Shown: piece by piece, positions 61,702-64,000 of the stretch | Numbering within the stretch: the first letter of the stretch is position 1 | Layout: the number at the start of each line of letters is the position of its first letter | From: Paramecium octaurelia | Taxonomy: Eukaryota; Ciliophora; Oligohymenophorea; Peniculida; Parameciidae | DNA: 64,000 nucleotides | Assembly: GCA_905182995.1 (NCBI GenBank) | Contig: CAJJDP010000023.1 | Span: 285,474 to 349,473 of the forward strand | Direction of reading: 5' to 3' | Position numbers and translations under genes: made by a program | The notes under the pieces: generated by a model | Database searches by the model: none | Seen by the model: only the letters and a program-made list of their open reading frames with translations | What the model was told of the DNA's origin: nothing

Positions 61702-64000
61702 ATGAGTTTCTTTAGGTCTAAATAGATGAGATATTATAGTTTAGTAATTCCAAGAGAGAGTGCTTGGGTTGTAATGAATGAATTAGCAAGATTAGATTAG
61801 TTGCATTTTGTAGATTATGATCCACAATTACCTATGATCAGCAGACCATTTGCTAATTATGTGAAAAGGTATCGATAAATTTAATCAATACAAGATGTGA
61901 TGATTCCATTTTTAAATTGAGTTGTCTAGAGCAGCTTTTAAAGGAATTCAAAAAAGATCTGATTTATTGTGAAAATGTAGATAGTTTACTAGATTACTTC
62001 CATTAAGTTCAATATGATAGAATGAAGCCAGGTCATACCTATTTTGATGAGTTGGAGTAAGAAATAGACCAAAAAAAAATATAAATTCAAGAATAATCTG
62101 CTAATTTGCAAAATCTATTGGATAGAGTAAATATCATCACAGAATAAAAATTGGTCTTGGAAAATGCAAAGGAAATTCTGGGCTAATCAGTGTTCTAATA
62201 GTAACCTTATTATTTTTATTAAAAACTAGATAAACACCACATAATGTAAATGATTATTAATAATTAAAATTTGGTTAAATAATAGGCGTAATTGATAAAG
62301 AAGAGGAAGTCAGATTTAAAAGAATTATATTTAGAGTGACCAAAGGCAACGCTTGGGTTTAAATAAAAGATTTAAATAACGAATAAATAGACAATTCAAT
62401 GAGAAAATCATTTCACCTTAATTAAGTATACAATTAATATATGTAGAATAATGCATCTTAACCAAGATGTCTCTTTGTAATTGTGTATCCTGGAGCTGAA
62501 GAGTCAAGTTCTTTTAGGATGAAATTGATGAAGGTGTGTGACTCCTTCAATAGATAGAGAATCGAGTATCCCAACTCGATGGATGAAATGCAAAAAAAGA
62601 TGATTGAATTGAGTTAGTAATTATAGGAAGCCAAGAACTTAATAGAAATGACAAAGCAATAATTGGAGAAATCATTAGATGGTTTAGTATTGTAGAAATA
62701 AGGATGTAATTGCTCATATTTTGAATACATGCGTTTATATGTATTGAAGGAGAAGTATCTTTATGTAAATTTAAATTACTTAACAATGAGAGGATCAATC
62801 TTTACAGGGTATTTTTGGTTACCAGAGGGAATGGAACTTGTGGTTGAAGAAAAACTTAGAAATGCTATGAAAAATAATCGAGATCATTACCCTACTGGTT
62901 AAATTCAAGAAATGAAACCATACCCATATACTCCTCCTACATATTTCAATTTGAATGAAGTCACTATGCCATTCTAAGAAATCGTGAATACTTATGGAGT
63001 GCCTCGATATCAAGAAGTCAACCCTGGTTTATTTACCATAATCACATTCCCATTCCTATTTGGAGTCATGTTTGCAGATATTGCTCATGGATTCATGTTA
63101 TTTCTATGCGGAATATATCTAATATTTTGGAGGAACTCTCTCTAAAAGTAAACAGATTCTATGTTCAATTAGATGATACCCTTCAGATATTTAATCATCT
63201 TGATGGGATTCTTTGCACTTTATAATGGATTCATTTATAATGATTATCTATCGATATCTTTGAATCTGTTTGGCAGCTGTTATTCACCAGAAAATGAAGA
63301 ATGGAAGAGAGAATCAAAAGATTGTGTTTATCCATTTGGAGTTGACCCAGTTTGGTAAGCTTCTGGTTCTAGTTTGAACTTCATGAATTCTTATAAAATG
63401 AAACTATCTGTCATTTTGGGTGTGATCCATATGTTATTTGGTATTCTAATGAAAGGAGTCAATACCCTATTTTTTAAAAACTACTTAGATTTCTATTGTG
63501 AATTCATTCCTCAACTATTATTTATGATTTGTACCTTTGGATGGATGGATTTCATTATAATAGTCAAATGGTTGAATACATACGAAAATAATACTGATCC
63601 AAGCATTATTGAAACTATGATCAACTAAGTCTTGAAACCATTTGATGAACCTGCGAATCCTGTGTTTCCGAATGATCCTTAGTTTTAATTAAGAGTAACA
63701 CAAATCTTAACATTGATTGCTGTCATCTGTATACCTTGGATGCTTCTTCCCAAACCATTGATTTTGGGTTCCAGACACGACAATAATAAAGTTTCTATGT
63801 CTGATTCTCAATATTAACCTTTAGTGATGGAAAAATAAGTATCTGAATAAGATGAAGACAATAATTAGTAGTTTCAAAGTGATTTGCAAAATGCAGCCAA
63901 TCTCAGAAGCTTCACTGAACAGGGCAAAGAGGAACATGATTCAGGTGAGATTTGGGTTCATTAAATGATTGAAACCATTGAATTTGTATTAGGAGGAATC
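61702..64000 (+). CDS. V-type ATPase subunit a, 5' part (runs off the window)
   Basis: Starts [20 protein letters not shown], the typical N-terminus of the 116-kDa a subunit of the V0 sector. The soluble N-terminal domain includes [20 protein letters not shown] followed by [12 protein letters not shown] across a short intron, and long helices. The membrane part begins near 63040 with [20 protein letters not shown], a family hallmark. At the right edge the frame reads [18 protein letters not shown], leading to the conserved membrane segment with the critical Arg, which lies outside. Function: proton translocation into acidic compartments, including the contractile vacuole system in ciliates. 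Many short introns. Confidence 0.95.

Overview
The window reads as macronuclear DNA of a ciliate, most probably a Paramecium. It is strongly AT-rich. Only TGA behaves as a stop: conserved proteins such as HSP90, ribosomal proteins, a USP-type deubiquitinase and profilin run straight through many in-frame TAA and TAG codons, which must encode glutamine. Introns are tiny (about 18-33 nt, GT...AG), genes sit on both strands only tens to hundreds of bases apart, and spliced frames repeatedly come out as exact multiples of three. Tetrahymena-type introns are much longer, so Paramecium fits better. I cannot name the species. All gene models here use genetic code 6 (TAA/TAG = Gln).

Layout. 0-5.4 kb: the end of an unknown gene, ribosomal stalk protein P1, a small membrane/WD-like gene, tRNA-Glu(UUC), and two minus-strand coiled-coil genes, one a GRIP-domain golgin. 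5.4-9.9 kb: a tandem pair of paralogous membrane proteins and an unknown acidic-tailed protein. 9.9-15.8 kb: a protein with a WSD/WHIM motif (a candidate ISWI-type chromatin-remodeller partner) and a gamma-tubulin complex component. 15.9-19.7 kb: cytochrome b5-like, an AGC kinase with an N-myristoylation signal, and ribosomal protein eL35/RPL35. 20.9-24.6 kb: an RBR ubiquitin ligase and two divergently arranged Myb/SANT proteins. 25-32 kb: a coiled-coil/GAF protein, cytosolic HSP90 ending in MEEVD, and a possible membrane protein. 32.5-38.1 kb: ribosomal protein eS7, profilin, an ankyrin protein and a membrane thioredoxin/PDI-like protein. 38-46 kb: a ciliate transmembrane protein, a coiled-coil protein and a SPEF2/CPC1-like central-apparatus protein. 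46-54 kb: a very large USP9X/USP24-like deubiquitinase. 54-64 kb: an atypical kinase, a RING/coiled-coil protein, an importin-alpha-like ARM protein, TRM112, a centrin-like EF-hand protein, a multi-pass membrane protein, a SEC14/CRAL-TRIO protein and the start of V-ATPase subunit a.

The most important caution is about the assembly. At 18384, 30290 and 34049 there is a single N, and in each case about 1.3-1.5 kb before the N is repeated, apparently base for base, directly after it. These are almost certainly overlapping contig ends that were scaffolded without being merged. The duplicated or truncated copies of the AGC kinase, RPL35, HSP90, eS7 and profilin that result should not be counted as paralogues.

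The genes are a normal eukaryotic housekeeping and cilia mix (translation, tubulin/actin cytoskeleton, ubiquitin, ER and Golgi), with no operon logic. I found no clear new biological system. The best leads are the WSD-motif protein, a kinase with DFA in place of DFG, a cytochrome b5 that appears separated from its membrane anchor by a one-base frame offset, and extreme gene packing (abutting stops, a 17 bp divergent spacer, an ATGA overlap).
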